Assembly (NCBI GenBank): GCA_958450365.1 | Contig: CAUEEP010000743.1 | Span: 1,054,001-1,118,000, forward strand | From: Mesorhabditis belari | Taxonomy: Eukaryota; Nematoda; Chromadorea; Rhabditida; Rhabditidae | Direction of reading: 5' to 3' | Length of the DNA: 64,000 nt | Shown: positions 13,901 through 25,425 of the stretch, one piece after another | Layout: every line of letters begins with the position of its first letter | How positions within the stretch are numbered: position 1 is the stretch's first letter | Notes under the pieces: model-generated | What the model was told of the DNA's origin: nothing | The model's database searches: none | The model's input: only the letters and a program-made list of their open reading frames with translations | Position numbers and translations under genes: made by a program

Positions 13901-16900
13901 GCAAAGCGAATCGATACTCGATATCTATAACGGGTCGATAAGCTATCGATAACGTTCGATAAGCTAGCGATAACAGGTCGATAAGCTATCGATAACGATC
14001 GATAAGCTATCGATAGCGGGTCGATAAGCTATCGATAAGTAAGGTTCATTTTAAGCGAAGCTAAAGGAATCGATATCAATACTCAATAAGCCTTAAGCGA
14101 AGCTAATCTTATCGATAACGATCGATAAGCTATCGATAAGTAAGGCTCATTTTGCTCATTTTCGCCGATTTATTTGAAAATTGAAAATTTATTGCCACTT
14201 TTTGGATTTTTTGGAGAAAACTTTCCAAGCGTTACAAAATCTCAAAATGAATTTAACAAAATCGCATAAAATCTCATATAATTGATATCATTAATATCGA
14301 TACTTGATAAGCTTATCGAGTATCGATAGCCTTCGAGTATCAATAGCTTGTATCAATAGCTTATCGAGTACTCGATTCGCTTCGGTTCGCTTCTCTTATC
14401 GATAAGGGTCGATATCGATAATGTATCGATAAGCATTTCTAGTAAATACTGTAATAATTAATTTACGATAGTTAATTGTCTAGTTTATTTAGTTTTTTAA
14501 AAAACTAAGCAAAATTTTTAAGGGATTGGGCTATACCGCCGAGCTGACCTCAAAAGAAGACAAAATGAGGCGACTCGATCACAGCAATGAAGTGAAAAAG
14601 TAACTCAAAAGAGAAAAAAGATTCACAAATTTCATTTCAGATGGAGAAAAGCTTTCTTTGTTTCGCTCATCTTTGGTATTCCAGTTATGGGGATTATGGT
14701 GAGAAACGTTTTCAAAACTTACCAACATCTACAGAAAAATTGCCCTGAAATAACAAACAAATTTTTTGCTTTAATTCAAGCCCCTAAAAGTTGGATAAAA
14801 CTATTGCATTCCGTAAAGTATTATAGCACATCTTGTAGATGTTAAATGAGAGCTTTCAGATGCTAGATAGCATTTCTATATACGATGTTTACATCTAAAG
14901 TTATAACCCCCTAAAAACAGCATTATTTTTTTCGATGGGGATATGATTTTGTTTTATTGTAGGCTGTTTTTCATTGGATTTTGCACACACCAATGCATGG
15001 TGAGAATCAGACTCCAATCTTCACACCGGCGCTCTCTCTTGACAACTTCCTCCTTCTACTCCTTTGCACTCCGGTGCAGGTTGATTTGAATTGAAAGCTG
15101 GCACCTAAACATTTTCAGATCATTGGTGGACGTTATTTCTACATCGCTTCGTGGAAAGCAATCAAACACGGCACAATGAATATGGATGTGCTTATCGTTC
15201 TTGCAACAACCGTTTCCTATCTTTATTCAATTGCTGTCCTTCTGGCAGCTATATTGCTAGGGTAAGCACCGGAAATGGATTATCAAAATTTTGAAAACTT
15301 GAAAACTTTCAGCTGGCAGTCTTCTCCAATGACATTTTTCGATGTTCCTCCAATGCTCATTGTTTTTGTGGCACTTGGACGAATGCTTGAACATAAAGCT
15401 AAGGTGAAAATTCGCTAAAAAAAACTCAATTCTTATGATAACAATAAACCAAAACTCTAAAAACGGAATTCAGGGGAAAACGTCGGAAGCTTTATCTCGA
15501 TTGATGTCGTTGCAAGCACGTGAAGCAACTTTAATCACAATGGATTCAGACGGACATACCACATCTGAGAGAGGCATCGATATTGAACTGGTAACAAGTA
15601 TAAGCCGCCGAAAAAAGACGACTAACATTCAGGTTCAACGAGGTGATCTAATTAAAGTAGTCCCTGGTGCAAAGATTCCCGTAGATGGAGTGGTTGTCGA
15701 CGGGAAAAGCACAGCTGATGAAAGCTTTATCACCGGAGAAAGCATGCCCGTTGTGAAAAAGAAAGGTAAACGATAAATGGGTTGCTAAAAATAAATTCCT
15801 TTATTTGCAGATAGTTCGGTGATTGGTGGTTCAGTGAATCAAAAAGGACCACTCATTATCCGAGCCACTCACGTCGGCAAAGACAGCACTTTGGCACAAA
15901 TCGTGCGACTTGTTGAAGAGGCTCAAACAAGCAAGGTTAGCTTTTATTTTAAAGCATAATTATTTATAAATTCTAGGCACCAATTCAAGAAACAGCTGAT
16001 CGAATCGCTGGTGTTTTTGTGCCGTTTGTGGTTGGGATTTCGATGCTCACTCTTCTCGCGTGGGTTGTCATTGGCTATCTCACATGGACTGATCCCAATG
16101 CAGTATGTCATAAAAGAGTAAATGTAAACGAAAGAATTGACAGACATCTATGGCCAAATTTGAAGCCGTTTTAAAAGTGGCTTTCGAGGCAGCGATCAAC
16201 GTACTGGCTATTGCTTGTCCATGCTCGCTTGGTCTCGCAACTCCAACTGCGGTAAGTGTAGACAAAAGCGCATTCATTGATTCACCGATTTCAGAACGAA
16301 CATCAATGTAACTATGCTCAAATGTAAATGTAAATGAATGTAAATTTTAGGTCATGGTAGGTACAGGAATTGGCGCTTCGAATGGTATTTTGATTAAAGG
16401 AGGCGAACCATTGGAAGGGATACACAAGGTAAATTTATGGAAAACAAGAAATAACCTTGCAAACTAGACATCGTCACTACAAGAACTACAAAAACTACAA
16501 AAATGACGAACTGTCACACTAAAAATGCTTTTAACTTGCTTTAAATCTGCCAGATTGTCATAGGCTTTAGCTCAAAAAATAGAGAATTTCAAGAGCTTTC
16601 GAAGGGATCAAAGCACACCCAAAAGAAGTTATAGTTGTTTGTAGTCCTCGAAATGAACCGCACTCGCGCGTTGTCGAGTCAGTCTACAAACCACTGTAAC
16701 TTTCTTTAGCATTGATATTTTTGAGTGTGCTTTAGTTCATTCAAAAGCTCTTGAGATTCTCTATTTTTTGAGCTATAGCTCATGTCAATCCGGCAGATTT
16801 GAAGCAAGTTAGAAGCGTTTGTAGTTTACGAACTTTCTAGGTTTCGACGGTGGTTTTTGACAAAACGGGAACAATCACAGAAGGTCAACCACGAGTTGTT

Positions 16901-19341
16901 GGCGTCATTGGGCTGCGATCGGTTGACAAAGTACCACTGCAAACCGTAAATTCAAATCTAAACACACTAAATACACTTCTTTAGGTTATTGCGGCAATCG
17001 GCTCAGCTGAAGCACAATCCGAGCACCCGATTGGAAATGCTATTTCTGCATTTGCAAAGCAGGTAATGCAAAAGAAAAAGAAAAGGGGAAATTTGATTTT
17101 TGCTTAAGTTCTTGAACGTTTCTCAATGGGCTGCTGTTTCGCGTTTCCACGTTTCACCGGGAAATGGGATCACTTGCCGAGTGGATGGAATCGCAAAAAT
17201 GCTTGACACATCGAATGTTAAGCAGGTAATAAAGCAAGCAAGCAAGCAAACAGCTATACTGATCCTTTTAGTCACTAAAGATTAACAAATTATCTGACGG
17301 AGAGGAAGTGTGCTTGCCAGGAACTGAAGTCATTTACAAGCAAGGAGCCGTTACAGATGGTAAGCAAAAAGGCAAAGTCATGAAGATTGCGTAAACGAAA
17401 CGAAAATTGCTCAATCTTTATGGTTCTAAAGTTTTATATTAAGCTTTCTTAGCTTTAGTTGCTGCCCTGAAATCAAACGAAGGCGTTAATGTTGTTGTGG
17501 GAACGATACAATTGATGTTAAAACAAGGAATTCCGGTAGTTCTTTTTCTTTAGTTTAATCAAAAGATTTACAGGTTGACGGCCGGACACAGGATCTCTTG
17601 ACTGAACAGCAAAGTAAGGGACATATTTCGGTGCTGTGTGCAGTCAATGGTAATGTTTCAGGAAAAAGCCATCCTAATGAGTTCTTCTAGGCGAAGTTGT
17701 TTGCATTATTTCGATCGCCGATCAAGTGAAACGAGAGGCGGCTATGGCTGTGTGGGCACTGAGAAAGATGGGCATTCGGGTTGTACTTTTAACGGGAGAC
17801 AACAGTAAAACGGCTCTCACCACAGCTAAACAAGTAAGAAATTCAAATATCAATTCCAAGACCTAGATCCTAGGTGGGTATTTCTGAAGTCTTCGCCGAA
17901 GTGCTGCCTAATCAAAAGCAAACAAAGATTCAACAACTGCAGGTATGACTTATAATAATAATAGTAATAATAATAATAGTAATAATAAGAATAATAATAA
18001 TAAGAATAAGAATAATAAGAATAAGAATAAGAATAACTTTCAGGGATTCGGCGAGAAAGTGGCGATGGTGGGTGATGGAGTGAATGACAGCCCAGCACTT
18101 GCACAAGCTGATGTTGGAATCGCAATTGCAGCTGGCAGCGATGTAGCCATCGAGAGTGCAGGAATCGTACTTGTTCGCGTAAGTTCATGTTTTTAAACTT
18201 AAAACTTATAATCTCTACTTTCTTATAATCTCTTTCAGAATGATTTGATTGATGTGGTGGCCGCAGTGAAATTGTCAAAGAAAACAACGCGTCGCATTCG
18301 ATGGAACTTTTTATTTGCCATCTTTTACAATGCGATTGGGATTCCTGTAGCTGCAGGTAAAATAAAACATTATAAATAATAAAATGTTAAATAAATATGA
18401 AAAATTTTAGGTATTTTCTCTCCATTCGGTATTTCCCTCCAGCCTTGGATGGCAGCGGCAGCAATGGCAATGAGCAGTGTCTCTGTTGTGACGAGCAGTC
18501 TTCTTCTACGAACTTTCAAGTAAGAAAAAGGGAATCTTAAAAGCTAAAGCTAAAGCTAGAAGCTATTGCCATCTATTGCAATACAATACATCACAATTTA
18601 CAATGCAAAACTTGTAGGAAACCAACTTTCGCTTCTCTGCAATGTAACGAGTTTAAAGCTCATCAGAAAGCGCTGAACGCTGGGAAGTTCGAGGTAACGA
18701 AAAGTGAAAGCTTTACAAAAATCAAAACGATTATCAGGTGCATGTACAACGTGGTCTTGACGACAATGGCGTATGGCGTGCTGAGTCGAAGCTGTCAATG
18801 TTGAGCAGTCGAATCGGCTCGATCATTAGTGGATCGATTCCCAGCTTGACAAGTCTCACTGGCACTGGAAAAAAGAGGTAACGAGTATAAAAAGAATAGA
18901 TACCGTAAATACTGTAATAGTACACCACCCCCCTCGTACAGTCGCGTCGTCGCAAAAGTTTTTTAGTATTTCATTTTTTTCAAAGCGCCCGTACTTTCAA
19001 AAAATGCGTCTTTGGTATCAAAAATAACTGAAATTCAGGGCTATTTTTTTATACCTAAGCGCGCATTGTAGCCTAAACCAGTGTCGAGAAAAACTCGTTC
19101 AAAGCTAGACTACGCAACACTCCGCACCGTCATTATGGGGGTCGGGTACTATTACAGTATTTACGGTAGATATTTGAAATAATGATCATAATTAATAAAA
19201 GCAATAGATTAAAGTTAAATATTTAAAAAACTAATCTAAACTTTTAACATTAAGAATTTACTAAAAGTTAAATCTTTTAGAGGTCAATCACTTCTCGAAC
19301 GAGATGGACGTGGCTCGGATTCGGAAAACCTCATCGTTTAG
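10925..19341 (+). CDS. cua-1: Copper-transporting P1B-type ATPase (ATP7/CUA-1)
   Basis: Pumps Cu(I) across Golgi or plasma membrane using ATP. Exons: 10925-10996, 11287-11419, 11558-11656, 11801-11965, 12007-12102, 12188-12273, 13021-13104, 13147-13246, 13285-13396, 13440-13488, 13537-13599, 13640-13738, 14523-14599, 14641-14698, 14963-15079, 15119-15261, 15313-15403, 15474-15590, 15633-15765, 15811-15935, 15977-16102, 16144-16251, 16351-16428, 16841-16945, 16985-17062, 17109-17225, 17272-17359, 17453-17535, 17574-17649, 17691-17833, 17874-17942, 18044-18178, 18239-18356, 18411-18519, 18618-18693, 18738-18877, 19281-19341. The sum is 3729 nt, 1242 aa, close to C. elegans CUA-1. Three heavy-metal domains carry GMTCHSC, GMTCHAC and GMTCASC; a fourth is degenerate ([10 protein letters not shown]). 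Then come TGES (621), the CPC metal site (740-742), DKTGT (784), SEHP (824) and GDGVND (1040). The tail has a dileucine and ends ENLIV. Confidence 0.97.
12301..12995. repeat. Degenerate direct repeats in copper ATPase intron 6
   Basis: Two copies of a block beginning gttcaaaaaaaggttcccat (12302 and 12861) and two of cctatatttaatcattttca (about 12797 and 12932) show that the 747-bp intron grew by local duplication of a small repeat. No exon is missing here: the exons on each side join in phase 0. Confidence 0.6.
13760..14454. mobile_element. ATCGATA-rich inverted element in copper ATPase intron 12
   Basis: The ends taccgtaaatactagacatg and cttatcgataag...tctagtaaatactgta are imperfect inverted copies. 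The interior is made of many overlapping tatcgataagctatcgata units in both orientations, giving extensive self-complementarity. A related arrangement occurs at 34525-35040. No coding capacity. Confidence 0.6.
15591..15632 (+). other. In-frame 42-bp intron in the ATPase actuator region
   Basis: The 42 bp begin GTAACA and end ATTCAG and contain no stop in the coding frame, so retention would insert 14 residues ([14 protein letters not shown] or similar) between IDIEL and VQRGD. ATP7 proteins normally read VELVQRGD without an insert, so I splice it out. Alternative retention is possible. Confidence 0.7.
16466..16838. mobile_element. Foldback MITE in copper ATPase intron 23
   Basis: The left arm (cttttaacttgctttaaatc, ctcaaaaaatagagaatttc) returns in reverse near 16740-16825 (gaaattctctatttt-type and gaagcaagttagaag). 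The arms are about 150 bp and moderately diverged. The element fills the intron before the DKTGT exon. Confidence 0.65.
17944..18040 (+). repeat. AAT/AAG-rich microsatellite in ATPase intron 31
   Basis: Runs of aataataatag and aataagaataag make up this roughly 100-bp intron just before the GDGVND exon. It leaves an open frame of Asn/Lys that joins the exon by chance. Confidence 0.85.
18901..19168. mobile_element. TA-flanked palindromic MITE, family TACCGTAAATACTGTAATA (copy 1)
   Basis: The ends are perfect inverted repeats (taccgtaaatactgtaatag / ctattacagtatttacggta). Sub-terminal arms contain gtcgcgtcgtcgcaaaag and ctagactacgcaacactc. It sits in the last intron of the copper ATPase. Other copies are at 33021-33289, 43916-44184, 54592-54893 and 58555-58813. 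Confidence 0.8.
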
Positions 19342-19656
19342 TCTTAAAAACTAATTTTTTAAGCTTAGTTTTTAAAGCCTAGCTTTCTAAAGCGTTTATT
19401 TGGTGCTTTCAGGCATTTCGGTGCTTTTAGATATCATTATTATCTGTCAAAAAAAACACCAATTTTAAACACCTTACTTTACGATGATTATCTGATTCGA
19501 AAACTTTTTTTTATTGTGATACCTAACATTTATACGAGTTTATTTTAACCGAAAAATATCAACAAACAATGGTGATCATTTTATTGAGACATTTCATGGA
19601 TGATTTACGTGTAATTGCTCGCTTTAGAGAATTGTGTCATTGAAGAGAGTTTTTAT

Positions 19657-20061
19657 GAGGGTGGGACAAATGCGACCTTTTTTTGCGCACCTGGACATTT
19701 GCGCACCTTTTCTTTGCTGGAAAAGGCCTTAGGCAAGGCCGTAGAGCTTCAAAAATGTTTCCATAGGAGGGAATCGTATGCGTAGATTCCGAATTTCGAC
19801 AAATCAGACCTCTGACACGTCAAATTTGGGCTAAAAGGCAAAAACTGCGGAAAAGCGTTAAGTTGCGTAGTTTTTGCCTTTTAGCCCAAATTTGACGTGT
19901 CAGCAAGGTCTGATTTGTCAAAATTCTGAATCTACGCATACGATTCTCTCCTATGAATACATTTTTGAAGCTCTACAGCCTTGCCTAAAGCCTTTTCCAG
20001 CAAAGAAAAAGTGCACAAATGTCCCGGTGCGCAAAAAAAAGGTCGCATTTGTCCCACCCCC
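19657..20061. mobile_element. hAT-like MITE, family GGGTGGGACAAATGCGACC (copy 1)
   Basis: A long palindrome of about 405 bp whose ends read gagggtgggacaaatgcgac and gtcgcatttgtcccaccccc. It is flanked by the 8-bp direct repeat gtttttat at 19649-19656 and 20062-20069. The inner arms contain ggctaaaaggcaaaaactgc and its reverse. Eight-base target duplications fit hAT transposases acting in trans. No ORF of its own. Confidence 0.85.
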
Positions 20062-20984
20062 GTTTTTATGGCCTTAAAACTGTGATTAAATGTAAGTGAA
20101 ATAAAAATTTCGACTAATCATTTGTCTATTAAACAAATTTAAAGCGGTTTTCGAAGAATTCTTTTTTAAAGTTTTTAATTTGTGAATAGAGAAAGTTCTG
20201 TGCAAAAATGACAAACATTTCGCAATGCAACACACAACAAGATAGATCAATGAACAAGTTTATGATTCCGTCTCATCATAGAACCATAGAGACTTTCCAC
20301 CCAATTGTCGATTTAAGCTATTGCTAATTTCGCAACCCACATCCACTTCTTCCTTCATTTCGCAACTCACTCCTCCCCCTTTTCCCCCACTTCAAATGAA
20401 ACCACCCGTTATCGGGATTTAAATCTCTGACAAAATCCATTTCTAAACACTTTTGTTTCCTTCGATAGCCTCAGATTTCTTGATTCTCCAAAGAATATGT
20501 TTCAATGACTTACTGCTATTGCTAAATTAGCAAATTAGCAAATTAGCAAGCGTTATTAGCAATAGCGTAAAATAAAACCTATTAAACCTTTTCAAGAGGC
20601 AAAAACTAGGTAGCAATGGGGGAAAAAATCTCCCAGTGCAATGCGACACCTCTTATCTGTTTGCATTGATCTCACTCGCACCTCGACCCTTAGCGATTGT
20701 CGACTCGATCCCGATGATCTTTTTTATTTCCTCATTATAAAGAATCTCTTTTAGGATTTGATAATCAAATTTTTAATTTGTAAAATTGTGAAATTTATCT
20801 TTCAATCTGTTTCTTATTGACTTTATATCTTTGGTCATGATTGCTGGCGGGAGGGGTGACCTTGAGAGATAACGGGCAAGGGGAAAAAAGACAAGAAAAA
20901 AAAATAGAATCAGGTCATAATGATACTTTTTTTTGATTCTCATCTAACACGTGGCATTATTTTTTTTCTTTTTTAGCATTAGAA

Positions 20985-21355
20985 TTTTCCGTAAGTTCTT
21001 GTGGTTTTTACATTTGTGATTTCTTAAAAATCAGCCAATAGTTTCATTTAAAATTTCTACTGAATAATCTATAACTACATTAAATAGTAACCAAAATTTG
21101 ATGATGATGAAGCTTGGTTGAATCGAGAGAATGAGCCCCCTAACGTTGATGTGTTTGTTTTACTCTTTGTGGACTCGCTCAGCTCTTTAGAAACACTAAT
21201 GAAAAACAGGATCCAGAATATCGTCAGAACCAAGCAATCGTCATCAAATTTTGTCTACTATTTAGCATATACTTAGAGATTATTCAATAGAAATTTCAGA
21301 TGAAACTGTTGGCTGGTTTTTAAGAAACCACAAATTTAAGAACGGCAAGCACTTA
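20985..21355. mobile_element. Foldback MITE just upstream of PGM2
   Basis: The left arm (gtgatttcttaaaaatcagcc, aaatttgatgatgatgaagc) is mirrored at the right (tcgtcatcaaattttgtcta, ggctggtttttaagaaacca). Arms are about 130 bp, moderately diverged. It ends roughly 70 bp before the PGM2 start and so probably overlaps the promoter. Confidence 0.65.
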
Positions 21356-21425
21356 TGGACAACACTAATAGTTTTAAAATCCGCTAGCTGGTTGGCTGGT
21401 TAGCAATAAGTTAAAGATTTAGAAA

Positions 21426-24400
21426 ATGACATTGGGTTGCCCGGAGTTAGATGCGAAAGTCGCCAATTGGCTCCAATGGGACAAAGTGAGTCTAAGGATT
21501 TTGTTCATGATTTAAATTGCTTTAGAATGAAAAAACCCGAGCTGAGATCGAGCATTTGGTGGCAGAGAAAGATGTGGATGGATTGACAGCTCGGATGAAC
21601 GGGCAACTCCTTTTTGGGACAGCGGGTAGGCGATGAATTTTTTGTTCGTAGCCTTGACGCCTATTTAGGAATCCGAGCTCCTATGCAAGCTGGATTTGCT
21701 CGTTTAAACGATTTGACGATTATTCAGGTAGATGAAGGGAAAGAAGTAGAACAAATAAGATTTCTAGGTGACTCATGGCTTTGCCAGATATCTCAAGCAA
21801 GAGTTTCCCGGTGAGAGCCGTGGTGTGGCGATTGGATTCGATGGTCGTCATAACAGTCGACGGTTTTTTTTCAAGCTTAAAATCTCATTTTAAATTCTAG
21901 CTTTTTAGATTTGCACAATTGGCAAGCAATGTTTTCATCAAGAATGGCATTAAGGTGTTTTTGTTTAGTGAAGTGGCACCAACTCCTGTTGTGGTTTGAA
22001 AAAAACAGAGTTTTTTAAGGAAAAGGAGATTTCAGTCGTGGGCTGTGATTCATTTGAAATGTGATGCCGGTTTAATGATTACTGCTTCTCATAATCCAAA
22101 GGAAGACAACGGATACAAGGCTTATTGGAGCAATGGAGCACAAGTTTAGATATCAAATTAGAAATTTATAAAAGTTCTTTAGATTATTGGACCTCATGAT
22201 GTGGAGATTGTGAAGTTTAAAGAGATTGAACCACAGCCACGCGATGATTATTGGGATTTGAGTGAACTAGAGGTGGCAAAGAAAGATCTCTTTCTTTTAG
22301 AAATATTTCTTATCTCAATTTTAGAATAATCCTCTTCTTCATTCAGCTGATGTTACTATTGATCCATATTTTGAAGCCGAGAAATGCAACAATTATTATC
22401 AGTGAGGAAAAAAAATCGATTCACGAAAAATGAAATTCAGTTCAATCAATGAAAAGACTCCACTCAAATTCACTTATTCTGCATTTCATGGTATTGGGTA
22501 TCACTATTCAACGCGTATGCTTCGAGAATTCGGTTTTCGAGATGATCATGTTTTCAGTGTCAAGGTATTTTTCTAAGCCACATCATCAAATATAATTGTT
22601 TTATAGGAACAACAAGAACCAGATCCGGATTTTCCCACCATACCTTTTCCAAATCCAGAAGAGGGCAGAAAGGTTTTCATCATCATTTTGAAAAGCCATG
22701 AATTTTCAATTTAGGTTTTAAGCCTTTCATTGAAGACAGCTGATTTGAATAGCTCGACTGTTGTTCTTGCCAACGATCCAGACGCCGATCGGCTTCAAAT
22801 GGCTGAAAGGCAATCACCGTAGGTTTTCTATAATAATTTCCGATTTCTAATTCTAAGCTACAACTTGGGAATTTATTATGAATTGTAAATTTAGTGGTGA
22901 ATGGTATATTTTCACGGGCAACGAAATGGGCACACTGATGACTTGGTGGATTTGGAAGAATTGGCGTGAGAGGAACCCGGACGCTGATCTCAAGGTAATC
23001 ACTTGTTTCTCTTTCTTCCTTTTTTTCTCTTCCTTATCTTTCCTATTTCTTCTTGGGCAAAGAGGACGTCGATAGCCCAGTGGTAGAGCATCTTCCTGGT
23101 AAGCAGAAGGTCGATGGTTTAATTTTCCGGTTCCAAATCTTTTGCCATTCATTTCTTTACTTTATTACTCTAACTTCTCAGTTAGATCAATTTCTAGAAC
23201 ATCTACATTCTGAATTCTGCTGTCAGTAGTCAAGTTGTGAAAACGATTGCTGAGAAAGAAGGTGAGAGTGTAAAATGAATTAATGGTAAAGAATTCCAAT
23301 TTAGGATTCCAAAATGACATCACGCTCACCGGATTTAAATGGATGGGAAATCTGGGGCATGATCTTACAAAAAAGGTAGCTAAATCTTTTCAATTTATAT
23401 TTATTTCGTTTTTTAGGGTAAAAAGGTGATACTCGCTTGGGAGGAAAGTATCGGATTTATGCCCGGACATACGCTTGATAAGGTTAAAAAGAATTTTATG
23501 TGAAAATCTCAGCAAAATTTCTAGGATGGTGTCAGTTCTGCGGCGATTTTCGCTGAAATGGCTGCCTGGTTGCACGAAAACGGGAAAACCCTGCACACAA
23601 AACTCTTTGAGATCTATGAAGAGTAAGATTTTCACTGTTTATAAAGTTTTGCAAGTCATTATTTGTAGATACGGTTTCCATTTGGTGAGATCCACTTATT
23701 GGATTGTGCCCAATCCACAAGTTACCAAGGATTTGTTCGCTTCACTTCGGAAAGATCTTCAAGTTTGTGATTTTTCTTATTTAAGTCTTTCTTTTTTCTA
23801 GTATCCATCAAAAATTGGCAAAGATGATGTAGAATTTGTGAGAGATTTGACGATTGGTTATGACAACTCGCAACCAGGGAATAAACCGGTAAATAAAATG
23901 ACAGATCTGGATAAAGAATAAAAGTCTAGTTGTTGCCAATTTCGACTTCTTCTGAGATGATCACGTTCACTTTGAAGAATGGAAGCATCGCAACACTTCG
24001 CGCCTCGGGAACGGAGCCGAAGATCAAGTACTATATTGAGCTTCGCACAGCTCCCGGCAAGAAGCAAAGGTTTGATAAAGTTTTGCTTTATATACTTTCT
24101 CTATACTTTACTTTAACTTTAAACTTTATATACCGTATTTTCTCTAATAGTAGTGCACTCGGGCGAGCCGAGTTGATGACTATTTTACGGTTTCAAAGCT
24201 TTTGCAGAAGCTCAATACTCAAATCCCCCCACAAGCTCTCATCGTCAGCTACATTTTCTGACCCCACATCGATAGGTTCTGATAAGCGGTTCTCGAGATT
24301 TCGAGGAATTTAGGCGACGCTTTGGGTGCACTACTATTAGAGAAAATACGGTACTTTAAATACTTTCTTCTTAAATTACATCATTCCAGTGACTTGAAAG

Positions 24401-24489
24401 AAGTGAAAAAAGAGTTGGAACAACTCGAGAAAGATGTTGTTGAGACCTTGCTTCGACCAGTGCATTTCGGATTGATTGCGAGAAAGTAA
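21426..24489 (+). CDS. Phosphoglucomutase/phosphopentomutase, PGM2 type
   Basis: Interconverts glucose-1-P/glucose-6-P and ribose-1-P/ribose-5-P through a phosphoserine. Exons: 21426-21485, 21526-21625, 21669-21727, 21768-21862, 21909-21993, 22036-22143, 22183-22272, 22325-22401, 22441-22564, 22607-22672, 22715-22818, 22895-22994, 23198-23261, 23305-23375, 23417-23482, 23525-23622, 23669-23762, 23802-23888, 23930-24069, 24390-24489. The sum is 1788 nt, 595 aa, near the family length of about 610. The catalytic loop is TASHNP (Ser151), the magnesium loop DPDADR (309), the sugar-binding loop EESIGF (410) and the phosphate loop RASGTEPK (540). The [16 protein letters not shown] context fits PGM2 rather than PGM1. 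A TTTAG acceptor lies 3 bases before the ATG. AATAAA at 24517-24522 follows the stop. The last intron contains a MITE. Confidence 0.96.
23064..23140 (+). repeat. Degenerate tRNA-like (SINE-type) sequence in a PGM2 intron
   Basis: The stretch has an A-box-like gatagcccagtggtagagc and a weak B-box (ggtcgatggtttaatttt), in the order and spacing of a tRNA gene. The T-arm is damaged, so I do not call a functional tRNA. Relatives with gcccggtaagc-type centres occur at 32434 and 60410. Confidence 0.5.
24131..24354. mobile_element. MITE with TACCGTATTTTCTCTAATAG ends (in last PGM2 intron)
   Basis: The terminal inverted repeats taccgtattttctctaatag and ctattagagaaaatacggta are followed by tagtgcactcgggcg / ggtgcactac. 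It lies in the intron before the last PGM2 exon. It was copied together with the gene fragment to 56431-56650, where the right arm has lost several bases. A piece of the same family (catcgatgtggggtcggaa) occurs in reverse near 5480-5525. Confidence 0.8.
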
Positions 24490-25425
24490 AGATATTGAAA
24501 AGATTTGTGTCAAGACAATAAAGCGTTGAAGAAACTGAAAGTACTGAGAAGAGCACAGAATATCACAATTGGATGGAGATACGTGAGCAATAGCATATCA
24601 CAAATGAGTTAAAAACGGAAGAGATTTCGTCTTTTTGCAACTAATCTTTGCTACGGTGGCGCTCTCGTTTCTCTCGTCTTTCGCATCTGAATTTCAAAAT
24701 TGTAAATAACATTCAAATCATCGATTATATTACATAAAGCCAAAAGGCTCAACAATTGCTATTTCTTGTAGAAATTATCGTTATCTGTCATCTATTAGAA
24801 ATTACGGGGGGTGGGACAAATGCGACCTTTTTTTTGCTGGAAAAGGCTTTAGGAAAGGTCGTAGAGCTTCAAAAATGTTTTCATAGATGCGTAGATTCCG
24901 AATTTTGACAAATCAGACCTCGCTGACACGTCAAATTTGGGCTAAAAGGCAAAAACTACGCAACTTAACGCTTTTCCGCAGTTTTTGCCTTTTAGCCCAA
25001 ATTTGACGTGTCAGCGAGGTCTGATTTGCCGAAATTCGGAATCTACGCATACGATTCCCTTCTGTGAAAACATTTTTGAAGCTCTACGACCTTGCCTAAG
25101 GCCTTTTCCAGCAAAAGAAAGATGCGCAAATGTCCAGGTGCACAAAAAAAAGGTAGCATTTGTCCCACCCTCATAAAAACTCTCTTCAATGACACAATTC
25201 TCTAAAGCGAGCAATTACACATAAATCATCCATGAAATGTCTCAATAAAATGATTTGTAGCATGTAGCATTTGTCTCACCCCCGAAATTACGAGATAACG
25301 ATAATTTCCGTAAGAAAGCGCAATTTTTTAAGCCTTTTATCTTTCTTCATATAATAATAATACTTCAAAATATTCCTTATATTTTGCATAAAGATTTTAT
25401 TTGATTATTTACCTATTCAGAATAC
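24490..25425. other. Gap between convergent PGM2 and DEF8 genes
   Basis: It holds PGM2 3' sequence with an AATAAA at 24517-24522, the hAT-like MITE at 24806-25283, and the DEF8 3' flank. On the minus strand an AATAAA (plus 25396-25401) lies about 25 bases past the DEF8 stop. No other gene. Confidence 0.7.
24806..25283. mobile_element. hAT-like MITE (copy 2) with proven empty site
   Basis: The ends ggggggtgggacaaatgcga and gcatttgtctcaccccc are flanked by the 8-bp duplication gaaattac (24798-24805 and 25284-25291). The duplicated gene fragment at 57098-57105 has a single gaaattac and no element. This copy is longer than the others: after the palindrome it carries a 107-bp segment (gagcgagcaattacacataa) that in copy 1 flanks the element at 19555-19650. 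That suggests an element inserted in a related element that later moved as a unit. Confidence 0.85.

Larger units (their letters stand above)
19342..21425. other. Gap between copper ATPase and PGM2
   Basis: No coding sequence is recognised. It contains a hAT-like MITE at 19657-20061, an AATAAA at about 20098 that might serve the ATPase transcript, several AT-rich stretches, and a foldback element at about 20985-21355 directly upstream of PGM2. Confidence 0.6.
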
